Shown one piece after another: positions 53,566 to 63,560 of a stretch of DNA of 64,000 nucleotides. A model generated the notes under the pieces. That model saw only the letters and a program-made list of their open reading frames with translations, was not told the origin of the DNA and made no database searches. Origin of the DNA: DATFVJ01 sp963851085. GTDB taxonomy: Bacteria > Actinomycetota > Actinomycetes > Streptosporangiales > Streptosporangiaceae. The DNA lies in assembly GCA_963851085.1 (NCBI GenBank), contig CAWKNX010000004.1, positions 186,001-250,000 on the forward strand, read 5' to 3'. Position 1 is the stretch's first letter. Every line of letters starts with the position of its first letter. Position numbers and translations under genes: made by a program.

Positions 53566-53780
53566 GATGAATGTCCCTAAGGGCGGCATATCCGGTGCGC
53601 AACGGGCCATGGATCTTGATCCGGGCGATGGCCGCGGCGCGGGCAACGCCGGGCTTCATGATCGCGGTAGCTTCTCGGCGATATGCGCGGAAAAGTTACC
53701 GCGATCATGGAAGCCGCCGTGGGTCAAAGGCGATGGCACATGTTGACCGCCGTGGGATAGCACGCCCTGCGGGCCATCGA
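53566..53780. repeat. Dispersed repeat, long form, copy 3 (palindrome core at 53659-53707)
   Basis: Second long copy of the element at 22921-23130, in the same orientation, including flanking GGATGGCCGCGG, the 49-bp palindrome and GACCGCCGTGGGAT. One arm base has changed (GGTAGCTT for GGTAACTT). Confidence 0.75.
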
Positions 53781-54012
53781 TCAAGGTCCACCCGAGCCCT
53801 CCGGCCCGGGTGAGGCGACAGTCTGCTCAGCCCTGGCGCGATCGACGTGGATCACCCCGGCTGGGTGTGTGCTCGCGGGCGCGGTTCGAATAGCGTCACC
53901 GGCGTGCACCGCCTCGGCCGGCCGCGGACGCGGAGGCCGCGGCTGCATTTCCGGACGGAGCCGGGCAGCGCAGTCCGCAGCGTTCGCCGCGCGCCGGTGG
54001 GGAGGGGCGCGC

Positions 54013-54657
54013 GTGGTACTCGACCTCATCATCATCGGGCTCGCGATCACGCTGGAGCCCCTCACGCTGGTGGCGTTCATCCTGATCCTCGGCGCCGACA
54101 AGGGAATCAGGAAGGGTGCCGCCTTCATCCTCGGTTGGCTGGCGTGCCTGGTCGTGGTGATCGCGGTCGTGGTCCTGGCGACAGGGGGCAAGCCGCCGCG
54201 GCCGCATACCGCGCCGTCGACTGGCGCCCTGGCCGTCAAGGTAGCGCTCGGCCTCGTGCTGATCTGGGTTTCCATCCGGCAACGGCGCCGCATGGGCCGC
54301 CCACGCAAGCAGCCAGCCTGGATGGCGAGGCTGGACCGCCTGTCGCTGTGGGCCGCCGCAGGGCTCGGCGTCTTCCTCCAGCCATGGACGCTGGTGGCCG
54401 CAGGGGCAGCGACGGTCGTGCAGGCGAAGCTCTCTACCGTCGGGGATTACCTGACGCTGGTGCTCTTCTGCCTGCTGGCCACGTCGGCTTTCCTGGTCAT
54501 GGAGCTTTACGCGGCCTTCGCTGCGGAGGCGGCAACCGCCCGGCTGGAGCAGGTGCGGACGTGGATCGACGGCCACACGGACCAGGCGATCGTCGTGGGG
54601 GCGCTGGTGGTGGGCTGCTGGCTGGTCGGCAACAGCATCTACGCGATCGTGTCATAG
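54013..54657 (+). CDS. GAP-family (Sap-like) membrane protein
   Basis: A 214-residue membrane protein. GGAGG at 54001-54005 precedes GTG at 54013. Six hydrophobic segments start with VLDLIIIGLAITLEPLTLVAFILILGADKG, which carries the EPL motif of the GAP/Sap family. Relatives help export or place lipids in mycobacteria (Sap for sulfolipid). Substrate here unknown. Confidence 0.82.
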   Translation: MVLDLIIIGLAITLEPLTLVAFILILGADKGIRKGAAFILGWLACLVVVIAVVVLATGGKPPRPHTAPSTGALAVKVALGLVLIWVSIRQRRRMGRPRKQPAWMARLDRLSLWAAAGLGVFLQPWTLVAAGAATVVQAKLSTVGDYLTLVLFCLLATSAFLVMELYAAFAAEAATARLEQVRTWIDGHTDQAIVVGALVVGCWLVGNSIYAIVS

Positions 54658-54778
54658 CAGGCCCGCGAGGCGCAGCCAGGCCCGGGCGACGTGGTCAGCT
54701 ACCCATGACGGCCGGACGGCTCGCCGCCTACGGCAGCCAGGCGATGCCGGCGAACTGACGCGGCCTTACAGTTTGTCC

Positions 54779-55444
54779 ATGACGGGCGATACGCCGCCGC
54801 CAGGCCGCGGTGACGAAGTGGCGCAGGTGGGTCAGCTACGTGCGTCGCACGAGGATCGGGACCGGGTCGTCGAACTGCTACGCGTGGCCGCGGGTGATGG
54901 CCGGCTGACCGCGGAGGAACTTGACGAGCGGCTCGGGGTCGCCCTGACCGCGCGCACCTACGGCCAGCTTGCGGCGCTGACGGCGGACCTGCCGGCCACC
55001 GCGGGTGCCGCGGCGGGCGTACCGGCCGCGGCGCCGAAGGACGTGGTGCGCATCGACTGCCGGGCCGGCACCGCCAGACGTGACGGCGCCTGGGTGGTGC
55101 CGCGGCGGATCGAGGCGCGGGTGGAGGGCGGCAGCGTGACGCTGGACTTCACCGAGGCCGCGGTCACGCACCCGTCGCTCCACATCGATGCCGACGTGCA
55201 CGGCGGCAGCCTGACGCTCGTGACGAAGCCGGGGATTGTGGTCGACACCGATGACGTGGCGGTCGACGGCGGCAGCGTGAAGGTGCGGGCACCGTGGGGT
55301 CCCGACGCGCGCGCCACGCTGCGAATCGATGTCTCGGGCAAGGTCAGTGGCGGCACCATCACGGCGCGCCCGCAGCGGCGGACGTTCTGGCAGTGGCTGC
55401 GGCACCGTCCACCGCCCTACGCGCTTCCGCCACCCCGGGCCTGA
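54779..55444 (+). CDS. DUF1707 protein with LiaF-like C-terminal domain
   Basis: A 221-residue protein. The DUF1707 domain (LRASHEDRDRVVELLRVAAGDGRLTAEELDERLGVAL) is followed by a beta-rich domain with repeated VEGGSVTLDF, VHGGSLTLVT and VDGGSVKVRA strands, as in LiaF/DUF4097 proteins of envelope stress. No membrane segment is seen. Start at ATG 54779; a TTG 6 bp earlier is possible. Confidence 0.84.
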   Translation: MTGDTPPPGRGDEVAQVGQLRASHEDRDRVVELLRVAAGDGRLTAEELDERLGVALTARTYGQLAALTADLPATAGAAAGVPAAAPKDVVRIDCRAGTARRDGAWVVPRRIEARVEGGSVTLDFTEAAVTHPSLHIDADVHGGSLTLVTKPGIVVDTDDVAVDGGSVKVRAPWGPDARATLRIDVSGKVSGGTITARPQRRTFWQWLRHRPPPYALPPPRA

Positions 55445-55463
55445 TCCTGCTGCCGGGCCGGCG

Positions 55464-56218
55464 TTAGCGCTGGAACTCGTAGGCGCCCCGGTCGTCGTAC
55501 CGCCGCCGGCCGGCGCCGGTGTTCGGCACGGACCGGTCGTCCACCCGTCGCAGACCCCGGATGTCGGTGAACTGCTCGCGCGGTGCGGCCGAGTTCGCCG
55601 AGTCGATGGCCGGCGACCTCGCCGTCAGCCGGAAGTTCCAGTGCGCCGCGTTGGCGAACCGCGGGTTGGCGAAGATGCCCCGGGCCTCCTGGCCGGTCGC
55701 CCTGTTCAGCGCCTTGCGGGTCCGGTAGGCAGTCCCGCGCCAGACGTACTCCGCGCCCGCGCCGAGACCCTGTTGCCGGAGATCACGACATTCGTGCCGC
55801 CCGACACCGAGATCCCGTACGACGACGTGCCGGTAATGGCGAAGCCGGAGATCACGATGTTGCTGCGGCCGGACAACGCGAAGGCCCTCGTCCCCCCGAC
55901 GATCGCCGCGCCCGGCCTGGCCTGGAACGTGATCCGGCTCGTCGGGGTGCCTGAGCTGGCCGGATTCACCGACGTCCCCGGGTAGGTTCCCGCGCTGACC
56001 AGCACCGTATCCCCTGCCTCCGCCTCGTCCGCGGCGGCGCCGATCGTGCAGAACGGCCGCGACGACGTGCCGGGACCTTCGTCCGAGCACGCGGAAGACG
56101 CATTGTCCACGACGTAAGTGGCCGCGGCATTTGCGGTGCCGACGGACACGGCGCTGGCCATTGTCATGGCACCGGCAACTAAGCCAGCGGCACCCCAGAG
56201 CCGCCTGGTCACCTTCAT
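55464..56218 (-). pseudogene. Secreted right-handed beta-helix protein with internal deletion
   Basis: The 56218 start gives a good signal peptide (AAGLVAGAMTMASAVSVGTANAA), then ATYVVDNASSACSDEGPGTSSRPF and helix turns (RSNIVISGFAITGTSSYGISVSGGTNVVISGNRV). Past about 55760 the frame shifts and only the C-terminal block EYVWRGTAYRTRKALNRATGQEARGIFANPRF to DDRGAYEFQR remains. The middle of the helix is missing, so this is a deletion plus frameshift. Confidence 0.75.
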
Positions 56219-56335
56219 TGCGTTGCTCTTTCTCTCACCGGGCCAGCCGACTGCGGCCCACGAGTCACGCCGGCCGACGCGGCAATATCGCTGATTGTGC
56301 CAGCCATTGCCGCGTCCGTGCGACGGGACCCTGGG

Positions 56336-57892
56336 CTACAGGCCGCTGTGGGCGATGATGCGGCCCGTGGCGGCCGCTGTGGCGAACGCCTGGTAGTCGC
56401 GTTCGTTCTGGTCGGCGTAGGCAGCAGCGAACTCGGTGATGGCCAGGTCGAAGACGTCCGCGCCGCCCAGGTAGGCGGCGATACCGACCGAGTCGCCGGA
56501 GCGGGCGTGCGCCCGCGCCAGCGTCCAGGCGCACACCTCGCCGTAGATCTGCATTCCGCTGGGCTGCATGGCGTCGACGTTGAGCGAGAATTTCCAGTCC
56601 CGCAACTGGCGGACGTAGAAGTCGTGCGTCTTTCCGTCGAGCGCTTTGTCGGTTCGCTGCCAGCCGAGGAAAATGTCGCTGGCCGCCTGCATGAGCCGCT
56701 GGCCGTTGACGACCCGCTGGCCGTGGTTGGAGTACTTGCCCGGGCCGGTGAACGCGGCCAGCACGGACTCCTCCGCCTCCTTTACCTGAAGGAACAGCGG
56801 ATCGGCTCCTTCACGGTCGGAGAACAGGAAGATCCAGCAGCGCGTTCCGACACTGCCGACCCCTACCACCTTGCGTGCCATGTCAGCGAGCTGGTAACGC
56901 TGGAACAGGAACCGGTGAGAGGCAGCGAGCGACCGCCGGTACTTCGCGATCAAGCCGTCGAGCTGCGCTTCGAAACCCAGCCGGTCCTCCTGCCCGGGCA
57001 GCAGGTGCGACGCCGGCATGATGAGCGGCGGGTCGGCGATGATCCGCACCTTGCCGTCCACCACACCGCACAGCTTGGCGAATGCCTGCATGCTGTCGCG
57101 GGTCTGCGCCTTGGCCAGGTCCTTGGCCATGACCTTGCGGCTATGCGCGGTCATCCGGGACTGGAACACCTCCTGCACAAGATCCAGGTCCGTGCGCGCG
57201 TACCAGACGTCCAGGTTGCTCATGCCCGCGAACGTCCGCATCGCCTCCCGGTAGCGCCTGGCGCAGGCCCGCACGACGTCGCGGCGCTCCTTGCGGGAGA
57301 ACCCGTTTCCGCGTGCTGCCACCTCCAGACTGGCGGCCAGCCGCTTGACATCCCATTCCCACGGGCCGGGCAGGGTCTCGTCGAAGTCGTTGACATCGAA
57401 GATGGCCTTCCGCTCGGGTGAGGCGAAGATGCCGAAGTTCGACAGGTGCGCGTCACCGCACGCCTGCACGACCAGCCCGGAGGAGGGCGTGCCAGCCAGA
57501 TCGCTTGCCATCGGCAGGGCAGCCCCGCGGAAGTACGTGAACGGTGACACCAGCATCCGGCCGTAACGTATCGGCACCAATTCTGGCAGCCGGGACGGCG
57601 CCTGCCGCTCCAGCAGGGCAACCGGGTCCGGGCGGCCGGCGGGCGGGTCAAATACCGCGTGGCTCTCCCGTGGGACTGCGCCGCGGGCCACCTTGCCGCG
57701 GTCAGCACGCTCGGCCGATGTCATCCGGCCCAGCAACGCGTCTAGCTGGCCACCCGCCGCGCGCCGCTGCGGAGCAGCGGCCTTCGTGGAGTCATCGACC
57801 CTCGGACCCGCCACAACGGCACCCTCCACGCGGCAAGCGCAGGCGTCCCCGTGCGCCAGCGCAGCGAAGCCTCCCGACAATGACGATGGCAT
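56336..57892 (-). CDS. DUF2252 family protein
   Basis: A 518-residue DUF2252 protein. Blocks: RPDPVALLERQAPSRLPELVPIRYGRMLVSPFTYFRGAA, VQACGDAHLSNFGIFASPER, NDFDETLPGPWEWDVKRLAASLEVA and KVVGVGSVGTRCWIFLFSDREG. The kinase-like HxDxxxxN pattern (GDAHLSNFG) is visible. ATG at 57724 (MTSAERADRGK) is an alternative start and closer to the family's usual length. Function unknown. Confidence 0.9.
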   Translation of the reverse strand: MPSSLSGGFAALAHGDACACRVEGAVVAGPRVDDSTKAAAPQRRAAGGQLDALLGRMTSAERADRGKVARGAVPRESHAVFDPPAGRPDPVALLERQAPSRLPELVPIRYGRMLVSPFTYFRGAALPMASDLAGTPSSGLVVQACGDAHLSNFGIFASPERKAIFDVNDFDETLPGPWEWDVKRLAASLEVAARGNGFSRKERRDVVRACARRYREAMRTFAGMSNLDVWYARTDLDLVQEVFQSRMTAHSRKVMAKDLAKAQTRDSMQAFAKLCGVVDGKVRIIADPPLIMPASHLLPGQEDRLGFEAQLDGLIAKYRRSLAASHRFLFQRYQLADMARKVVGVGSVGTRCWIFLFSDREGADPLFLQVKEAEESVLAAFTGPGKYSNHGQRVVNGQRLMQAASDIFLGWQRTDKALDGKTHDFYVRQLRDWKFSLNVDAMQPSGMQIYGEVCAWTLARAHARSGDSVGIAAYLGGADVFDLAITEFAAAYADQNERDYQAFATAAATGRIIAHSGL

Positions 57893-58043
57893 CCGGCCAT
57901 GTTTGCCGCGTCACCTGTGACGGGTGACTGGGCCTGCTGGCGACGTGGTCCGCGCGGGTGGTGTCCCGCCGCCGCGAGGTCCGGCGGATTGGCTGGCTAC
58001 CGCGGGTGGCTGACGCGGTGCGCCTGGAAGGCAGGATGATGCG

Positions 58044-59153
58044 ATGGATACCGAGTCATTCCTGTCCGCGGCCTGCGCCTTGCTCGCCGTCCCGTCCACG
58101 GCTGATCGGCTGGATGACCTGCGCCGGGCGCTGGAGGTTGTGCTCGGCTTCGTCGGGGCTGGTTTCACGGTGGAGCGGTTCGAGTCGGGCGGCAAGCCGA
58201 GCGCGCTGGTCTATCGCGGCGCGCACCGGCCTCGTTTCCGGGTCATCCTCAATGCTCACCTCGACGTGGTACCCGCACCACCCGACCAGTTCCGGCCCCG
58301 CCGCGAGGGCATGCGTCTTTACGCGCGGGGTGCTCAGGACATGAAGGTGTCGGCTCTGGTACAGGCTCAGGTTTTCCGCGAACTGGCCGGGAGCCTGCCG
58401 TACCCGGTCGCATTGCAGCTCGTCACCGACGAGGAGGTCGGTGGGCGCGACGGCACGCTGCATCAACTCGAGCAGGGTGTCAGCGGCGAATTCGTCATCA
58501 TCGGCGAGCACAGCGGATTGGAAATCGTGACCGAGTCCAAGGGCATGGTCAGCGCGACCCTGCGGGCCGTTGGCCACGGCGCCCACAGCGCTTACCCGTG
58601 GCTTGGCGATAACGCCCTGGTCAAGTTGCAGCGCAGCCTGGACAACGTACTGGCCAAGTACCCTGTCGCGACCGAAGAGGTCTGGCGGACCACCGTCAAC
58701 CTCGCGCGGATCCAGACCCCAAACCAGGCTCGTAACCAGATCCCGGCGCTGGCCGAAGCATGGCTCGATATCCGCTTCCCACCCGAGGATGAGGACCTGA
58801 ACGGCAAGTCCGCCGGTGAGATCACCACCTACCTGGCGGCCTTCTGCGAGCCCGGTGTCACACCCATCGTCGATCATGCCGATCCGCCGCACCGCGCCGA
58901 TCCCGGCCGCCCCGAGGTTCGCAGCCTCCAGCAGGCCGCGCGCAACCAGGGTTACCGCGCCGATTTCCTCCGCAAGCACGGCGCAGGCGACGGGCGCTTC
59001 TACTACCAGCGGGGCATCGACGCCGTCGCTTTCGGCGTCGGCGGCGACGGCCAGCACGGCGCAGGCGAGTACGTCGATATCACCACGATCGCGCCGTACT
59101 ACCAGGCGCTCAAGGAGTTCCTCCGCGATCCCGGCCACAACGATCCAGCCTGA
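58044..59153 (+). CDS. M20-family metallopeptidase (ArgE/DapE type)
   Basis: A 369-residue M20 enzyme. Metal and catalytic motifs: LNAHLDVVPAPP (His, Asp) near residue 70, RGAQDMKVSAL (Asp) near 97, TDEEVGGRDGT (Glu-Glu) near 130, and QHGAGEYVDITT (His) near 340. The group removes acyl or amino-acyl groups from small molecules such as acetylornithine or succinyl-diaminopimelate. The substrate cannot be told. Confidence 0.9.
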   Translation: MDTESFLSAACALLAVPSTADRLDDLRRALEVVLGFVGAGFTVERFESGGKPSALVYRGAHRPRFRVILNAHLDVVPAPPDQFRPRREGMRLYARGAQDMKVSALVQAQVFRELAGSLPYPVALQLVTDEEVGGRDGTLHQLEQGVSGEFVIIGEHSGLEIVTESKGMVSATLRAVGHGAHSAYPWLGDNALVKLQRSLDNVLAKYPVATEEVWRTTVNLARIQTPNQARNQIPALAEAWLDIRFPPEDEDLNGKSAGEITTYLAAFCEPGVTPIVDHADPPHRADPGRPEVRSLQQAARNQGYRADFLRKHGAGDGRFYYQRGIDAVAFGVGGDGQHGAGEYVDITTIAPYYQALKEFLRDPGHNDPA

Positions 59154-59299
59154 TCGCCCGCCCGGACCCCGGCCGCCCGCCAGGCAGGGGAAGAAGGTGC
59201 CCGGCCCGCAGCCCAGATCAGTTCAAGATCAACTTCGGGGCTGTGCCCCACCACCGGCGCCGAAAGGGCCGCGCGGGGCCCGGCGGAACGGCTCTTCCA

Positions 59300-59348
59300 T
59301 GATCGCGGTAACTATTCCGCACATATCGCCGAGAAGTTACCGCGATCA
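59300..59348. repeat. 49-bp palindrome family, copy 4
   Basis: Same 15-bp arms (TGATCGCGGTAACTA-like with one change), inverted relative to copies 1 and 3, palindrome only. It lies between the convergent M20 and DUF5996 genes. Confidence 0.85.
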
Positions 59349-59377
59349 CGAGACTACGAGACGTTGCTTCCGGCCTT

Positions 59378-60299
59378 TCAGGTAACTGGCGGCGGCGTTC
59401 CCTCTGCGCTGGCGGCGAGCGCCGGATCCCACCCGCAGACGGCGCACGCGTGGCGAAACGCCGAGCGGGCGAACTCCAGGGCGGCGCCGCGTGGAGCCGG
59501 GCTCGAGCGGACGTCGTCCCAGTCCAGGATGTACTCACCCAGGCCGGCGTCCCAATGTGCAGCCGCCGGGGAAAGAGCCGCCGCCGCGAAGCCCTCAGGC
59601 GCCGGGTGCGCGTACGCGTAGAACGCCGCCTTGCCGTAGCGCGCATCACCGGGCCACCAGCCGACCGCGACCTCTTGTGCGTCCATCGCGTTGCGCATGA
59701 TGAAGTCGTCCGAGGGCGGATCGGCCGGCAACCCGGAGAACAGGTTCACCGCGAGGTCGAACGAACCCCACCACGCGTTGACCGGCGTCGAGCGCCCACG
59801 GTACGGCGCCCGGAACGCAGCGAGGACCAGCGCGGCCTGGGTCGCCGCGGCGAAATAGGCGGCGACCTGGCCGCGGTCATAGTGCGCGTGCTCGTCGTCG
59901 GTGTCCAGCGGCACGCTCCAGGGAACCTCCTGCGGCGCCGGGTCGATCTCCACCGCGCCGCGCACGGCGCGCACCGCGGCCAGCACCTCCCTGGTCACCT
60001 CCCCGACCGCGCGATCAGGGGTCAGCGCGACCCGTTCGGCCCTTGCCGCCGCTGTGCTCGACCACCGCCTCGTGGGTCCGCAGATCGAGCGCGACGACCA
60101 GCGATCCCGAACCATCAGGCGCGGGCAGCGGCGGCGTCTCCCACCCGCGCGCGGTCAGCCGCAACGCGGCGTGCTGCAACTGCGGCTCAGGCGGGGCAAG
60201 CTTCGCCGCCAGTTTGCCGAGCACCTGGGTATGCGCATGCAGGGTGTCGCAGGTCGCGCGCCACTGCCCGTACGACAGCTCCGGCCAGCCGAAGGTCAT
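59378..60299 (-). pseudogene. DUF5996 protein with one frameshift
   Basis: MTFGWPELSYGQWRATCDTLHAHTQVLGK starts the DUF5996 family and runs to ALDLRTHEAVVEHS. Near 60050 the frame shifts; the second frame has ARAERVALTPDRAVGEV, then STPVNAWWGSFDLAVNLFSG, DDFIMRNAMDAQEVAVGWWPGD and FYAYAHPAPEGF. Joined it is a full-length protein of unknown function. One base would repair it. Confidence 0.8.
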
Positions 60300-60401
60300 G
60301 ACCGCACGCTATTCGACCAGCGCCCAAGCGCTCAAGGGCCCCGTCGTGCTCCACTCGCGGGCAGCGGCGACGCGCTCGGCGGTGCGCCGCTGAACAGGCG
60401 C

Positions 60402-61161
60402 TCAGATGCGGCAGGTCACCGCCCACGCGGTGGCGCTGACCGCGGCCGGCCCGGCAGGCACCAGACGCCGGCACAGCTCGCGCAGCGCCACGCGCCGCTC
60501 CCCCGCCAGCGATGCAACATACGCGCCCGCCGGGCCGACGCCGAGGGTGAGCGGTTCCCACCACTGCTCGAACGTGGCGTACCGCACCCGGACGGTCAGC
60601 GCCGCTTCGCCGCGGCAAGCCGAGCCCAGCCCGCAAGAAGAGCCGGGCCAGCTGACCCTCGCTGACACCGGCCAGGTCCGACTCATCGCGTGCCGCAGGG
60701 TCGAACTCACGCACCCCCTGCCAGAACACGGCCAGCGGGCCGCGGCCGTCGCCGTGATCCCACACGCAAGCGGCGACGATACCGCCGGGACGGGTAACCC
60801 GGCCCATCTCGCGCAGGCCCGCGACCGGATCGGTCATGAAGTGCACCGCCAACTGCGCGAGGGCGACATCGAAGACGCGATCGGGGAAGGGCAGCCGCTC
60901 GGCCGCCGACAGCCGGACATCGACGCCGGGCAGGCGCTCACGCACCGCGTCCGCAAACGACCGCGACGGTTCCACCGCGCAAACCGCTTGTGCGCCCAGC
61001 CGGCCCACAAGCTCGGCCGTCAACGCGCCGGGCCCGCACCCGACATCCAGTGCCCGCTGGCCGCGGCGGACCGCGGCCAAATCGGCGAACCGCGCTGCAA
61101 GCGGCTCCGAATACCGCCCCATGAAGCGCCCGTAAGCGGCGGCGCTGACGTCGAAACTCAC
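60402..61161 (-). pseudogene. SAM-dependent methyltransferase with one frameshift
   Basis: MSFDVSAAAYGRFMGRYSEPLAARFADLAAV is the start; SAM motif I ALDVGCGPGALTAELVG near residue 38 and LAQLAVHFMTDPVAGLREMGRVTRPGG near 100 are intact. The frame breaks near 60620 after LFLRAGLG, and the C-terminus (GEAALTVRVRYATFEQWWEPLTLGVGPAGAYV) is in another frame to 60402. A sequencing error is possible. Confidence 0.8.
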
Positions 61162-61324
61162 CCACCGAACCTACTCGGCGCATGTTCCCTCACGCTGCCG
61201 TGAGGTGCGCCAGCCCGGAAACGATCACCCTGCTCGACGGCCGGGTGTCGATTCCGGCGTTCCCTGTTCGTGAATAGGGGTGAGAGAGCCGGTAGGGTGC
61301 CGGCTCAGACGAAAGGAGATCGAC

Positions 61325-61681
61325 ATGAGGCAGTACCTGCTCGCGGTCCACAGCGTCGAAGGTGAGCCCACGCCCTCTGCGGAGCAGATGCAGCAGGCGT
61401 ACAAGGCGGTCGACGCCTTCAACGCCGAGCTCCAGTCGGCCGGAGCCTGGGTGTTCGCCGGCGGCCTGCACCCGCCCGCCACGGCCACGGTCGTGCGCGC
61501 CCAGGGTGGGCAGGTCGTCACCACAGACGGGCCGTTCGCGGAGACCAAGGAGCAGCTGGGCGGCTTCTGGGTCATCAAGGCCACCGATCTGGACAGCGCG
61601 CTCGACTGGGCAGCCAAGGGGTCTGCCGCCTGCGGCGGGCCGGTGGAGGTCCGGCCGTTCCAGGAGCTCCCAGAGGAGTAG
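61325..61681 (+). CDS. YCII/DGPF-domain protein, second copy
   Basis: A 118-residue YCII protein. AAGGAGAT precedes ATG at 61325. GGQVVTTDGPFAETKEQLGGFWVIKATDLD carries the DGPF motif. It is followed after 3 bp by an ECF42 sigma gene, giving a second complete module beside the one at 40 kb. Confidence 0.9.
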   Translation: MRQYLLAVHSVEGEPTPSAEQMQQAYKAVDAFNAELQSAGAWVFAGGLHPPATATVVRAQGGQVVTTDGPFAETKEQLGGFWVIKATDLDSALDWAAKGSAACGGPVEVRPFQELPEE

Positions 61682-61684
61682 ATC

Positions 61685-62899
61685 GTGCCGAGCACGGACG
61701 CCGCCGCCATAGAGCGGGCCTACCGGGAGAGCTCGGGACGCGCGGTGGCCACTCTGGTCCGCCTCTTCGGCGATATCGACCTCGCCGAAGAGGCGGTCCA
61801 GGAGGCATTTGCCGTGGCCGCTGAGCGCTGGCCGGCCCAGGGGGTGCCACCCAACCCCGGCGGCTGGATCGTCACCACGGCCCGCAACAAGGCACTGGAC
61901 CGCCTGCGGCGGGAGTCGTCCCGGTACGGACGCGAGACACAGGCGGCCCTGCTGCACGCCGACGCCGAGCCTTCGGAGGTGGGACCGGTGCACGATGACC
62001 AGCTGCGGTTGATCTTCACCTGCTGTCACCCGGCCCTCGCAGCCGAGGCACAGCTCGCGCTTACGCTGCGGCTCATCGCCGGGCTCCAGACACCGGAGAT
62101 CGCCCGCGCTTTTCTCGTGCCCGAGGCGACGATCGCGCAGCGTCTCGTCCGGGCCAAGCGGAAGATCCGCGCCGCCGGCATCCCCTACCGTGTGCCGCGC
62201 GACGCGGAGCTGCCCGACCGGCTCCCCTTCGTGCTCGCGGTCGTCTACCTCGTCTTCAACGAGGGATACACGGCCTCGGCCGGCGAGGACCTCATCCGCT
62301 CCGAACTGTGCGCCGAGGCCATCCGGCTCGCGAGAGTGCTGGCCGGGCTGATGCCGGACGAGCCCGAGGCCACGGGCCTGCTGGCCCTGCTGCTCCTGAC
62401 CGAGGCCCGCCGCCAGGCCCGCACCGGGCCTGGCGGCTCGCTGGTCCTGCTCGCCGACCAGGACCGCAGCCGATGGGACCACGCGAAGATTGCCGAGGGC
62501 CAGGATCTCGTCCGGGCCTGCCTGCGCCGTAACCGCCCCGGCCCGTACCAGCTTCAGGCTGCGATCAACGCGGTGCACAGCGATGCGCCCACGGCGGCGG
62601 AAACAGACTGGGGGCAGATCCTCGCGCTCTACGACCAGCTGCTCGCGGTGGCGCCGACGCCAGTCGTGGCCCTCAACCGCTGCGTAGCCGTCGCCGAAGT
62701 GCACGGCCCTGCCCGCGCGCTCGAGCTCGTCGACCAGCTCGGCCTCGACGGCTATCACCTGTTCCACTCGACGCGCGCGGACCTGCTGCGCAGGCTCGGC
62801 CGCAGGGACGACGCCGCGGCCGCCTACGACGCGGCCATCGCACGCACCGCCAACCACGCCGAGCGGTCCTTCCTCCGCCGCCGGCGGGACTGCCTCTAA
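61685..62899 (+). CDS. ECF42-type sigma factor, second copy
   Basis: A 404-residue sigma factor, GTG start. Region 2 FGDIDLAEEAVQEAFAVAAERWP and NPGGWIVTTARNKALDRLRRE; region 4 GLQTPEIARAFLVPEATIAQRLVRAKRKI; C-terminal extension with VVYLVFNEGYTASAGEDLIRSEL. Similar in layout to the 40-kb copy but clearly diverged, so each may serve a different YCII target. Confidence 0.9.
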   Translation: MPSTDAAAIERAYRESSGRAVATLVRLFGDIDLAEEAVQEAFAVAAERWPAQGVPPNPGGWIVTTARNKALDRLRRESSRYGRETQAALLHADAEPSEVGPVHDDQLRLIFTCCHPALAAEAQLALTLRLIAGLQTPEIARAFLVPEATIAQRLVRAKRKIRAAGIPYRVPRDAELPDRLPFVLAVVYLVFNEGYTASAGEDLIRSELCAEAIRLARVLAGLMPDEPEATGLLALLLLTEARRQARTGPGGSLVLLADQDRSRWDHAKIAEGQDLVRACLRRNRPGPYQLQAAINAVHSDAPTAAETDWGQILALYDQLLAVAPTPVVALNRCVAVAEVHGPARALELVDQLGLDGYHLFHSTRADLLRRLGRRDDAAAAYDAAIARTANHAERSFLRRRRDCL

Positions 62900-62906
62900 C
62901 CACCAG

Positions 62907-63560
62907 GTGGAACCTCACGTGCGTGCGGTCAGGCTCGCCGAGGGTAGCGCCGCGCTGCACGTCGGCTCAATCGGCGTGATGCTCGCGCCTGGCGGCCAGC
63001 ACGTGCTCCGGCTCCTCGAATCCGTATGCCGGCGTGGTGAGGTGGTGACGAGCTACGACCCGAACGTCAGGCCGTCGGTGACACCCGACCGCCGCCAGGT
63101 AGCCGCCACGGCGGAAAGGGCCTGCGCGTGCGCTCACATCGTGAAGATGAGCGATGCAGATCTCGCCTTCCTGTTTCCGGGCACCACGCCCGAGCAGCTA
63201 GCGGCGCGGTTTCTCAGCGGCGACCGCGCCACCAAGCTGCTGGTCGTGACCAGAGGCCGCGAGGGCGCGGTCGTGGCGACCCGTGGTGCACGCTTTTCCG
63301 TGCCTGCCGTCCCCGTCGCGGTCGCGGACACCGTGGGCGCCGGTGACGCGTTCACCGCCGCTCTGCTCGCCGGCCTGGCCGATCGGCGGATGCTGTCGCC
63401 AGGGGCGCTCGCCGGGCGCGTGACGACACAGCAGGACGTACTGCGCGAGGTCGTCGGCCAGGCATTGGCCGCCGCGGCGCTGACCTGCACGCGCGCGGGA
63501 GCGGACCCGCCGGCGGCCGGCGAACTGCGGCGGTCTCTCGCGGCGGCCGCGGGTGCCTGA
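62907..63560 (+). pseudogene. PfkB-family sugar kinase, N-terminally truncated
   Basis: 217 codons. The C-terminal kinase half is intact: VVTSYDPNVRPSVTPDR, KMSDADLAFLFPG, KLLVVTRGREGAVVATRG and the catalytic DTVGAGDAFTAALLAG. The first 110 or so residues of a fructokinase-type enzyme, which bind the sugar, are missing. The frame opens 8 bp after the sigma factor stop, so the cut came from insertion or deletion at this junction. Confidence 0.75.
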
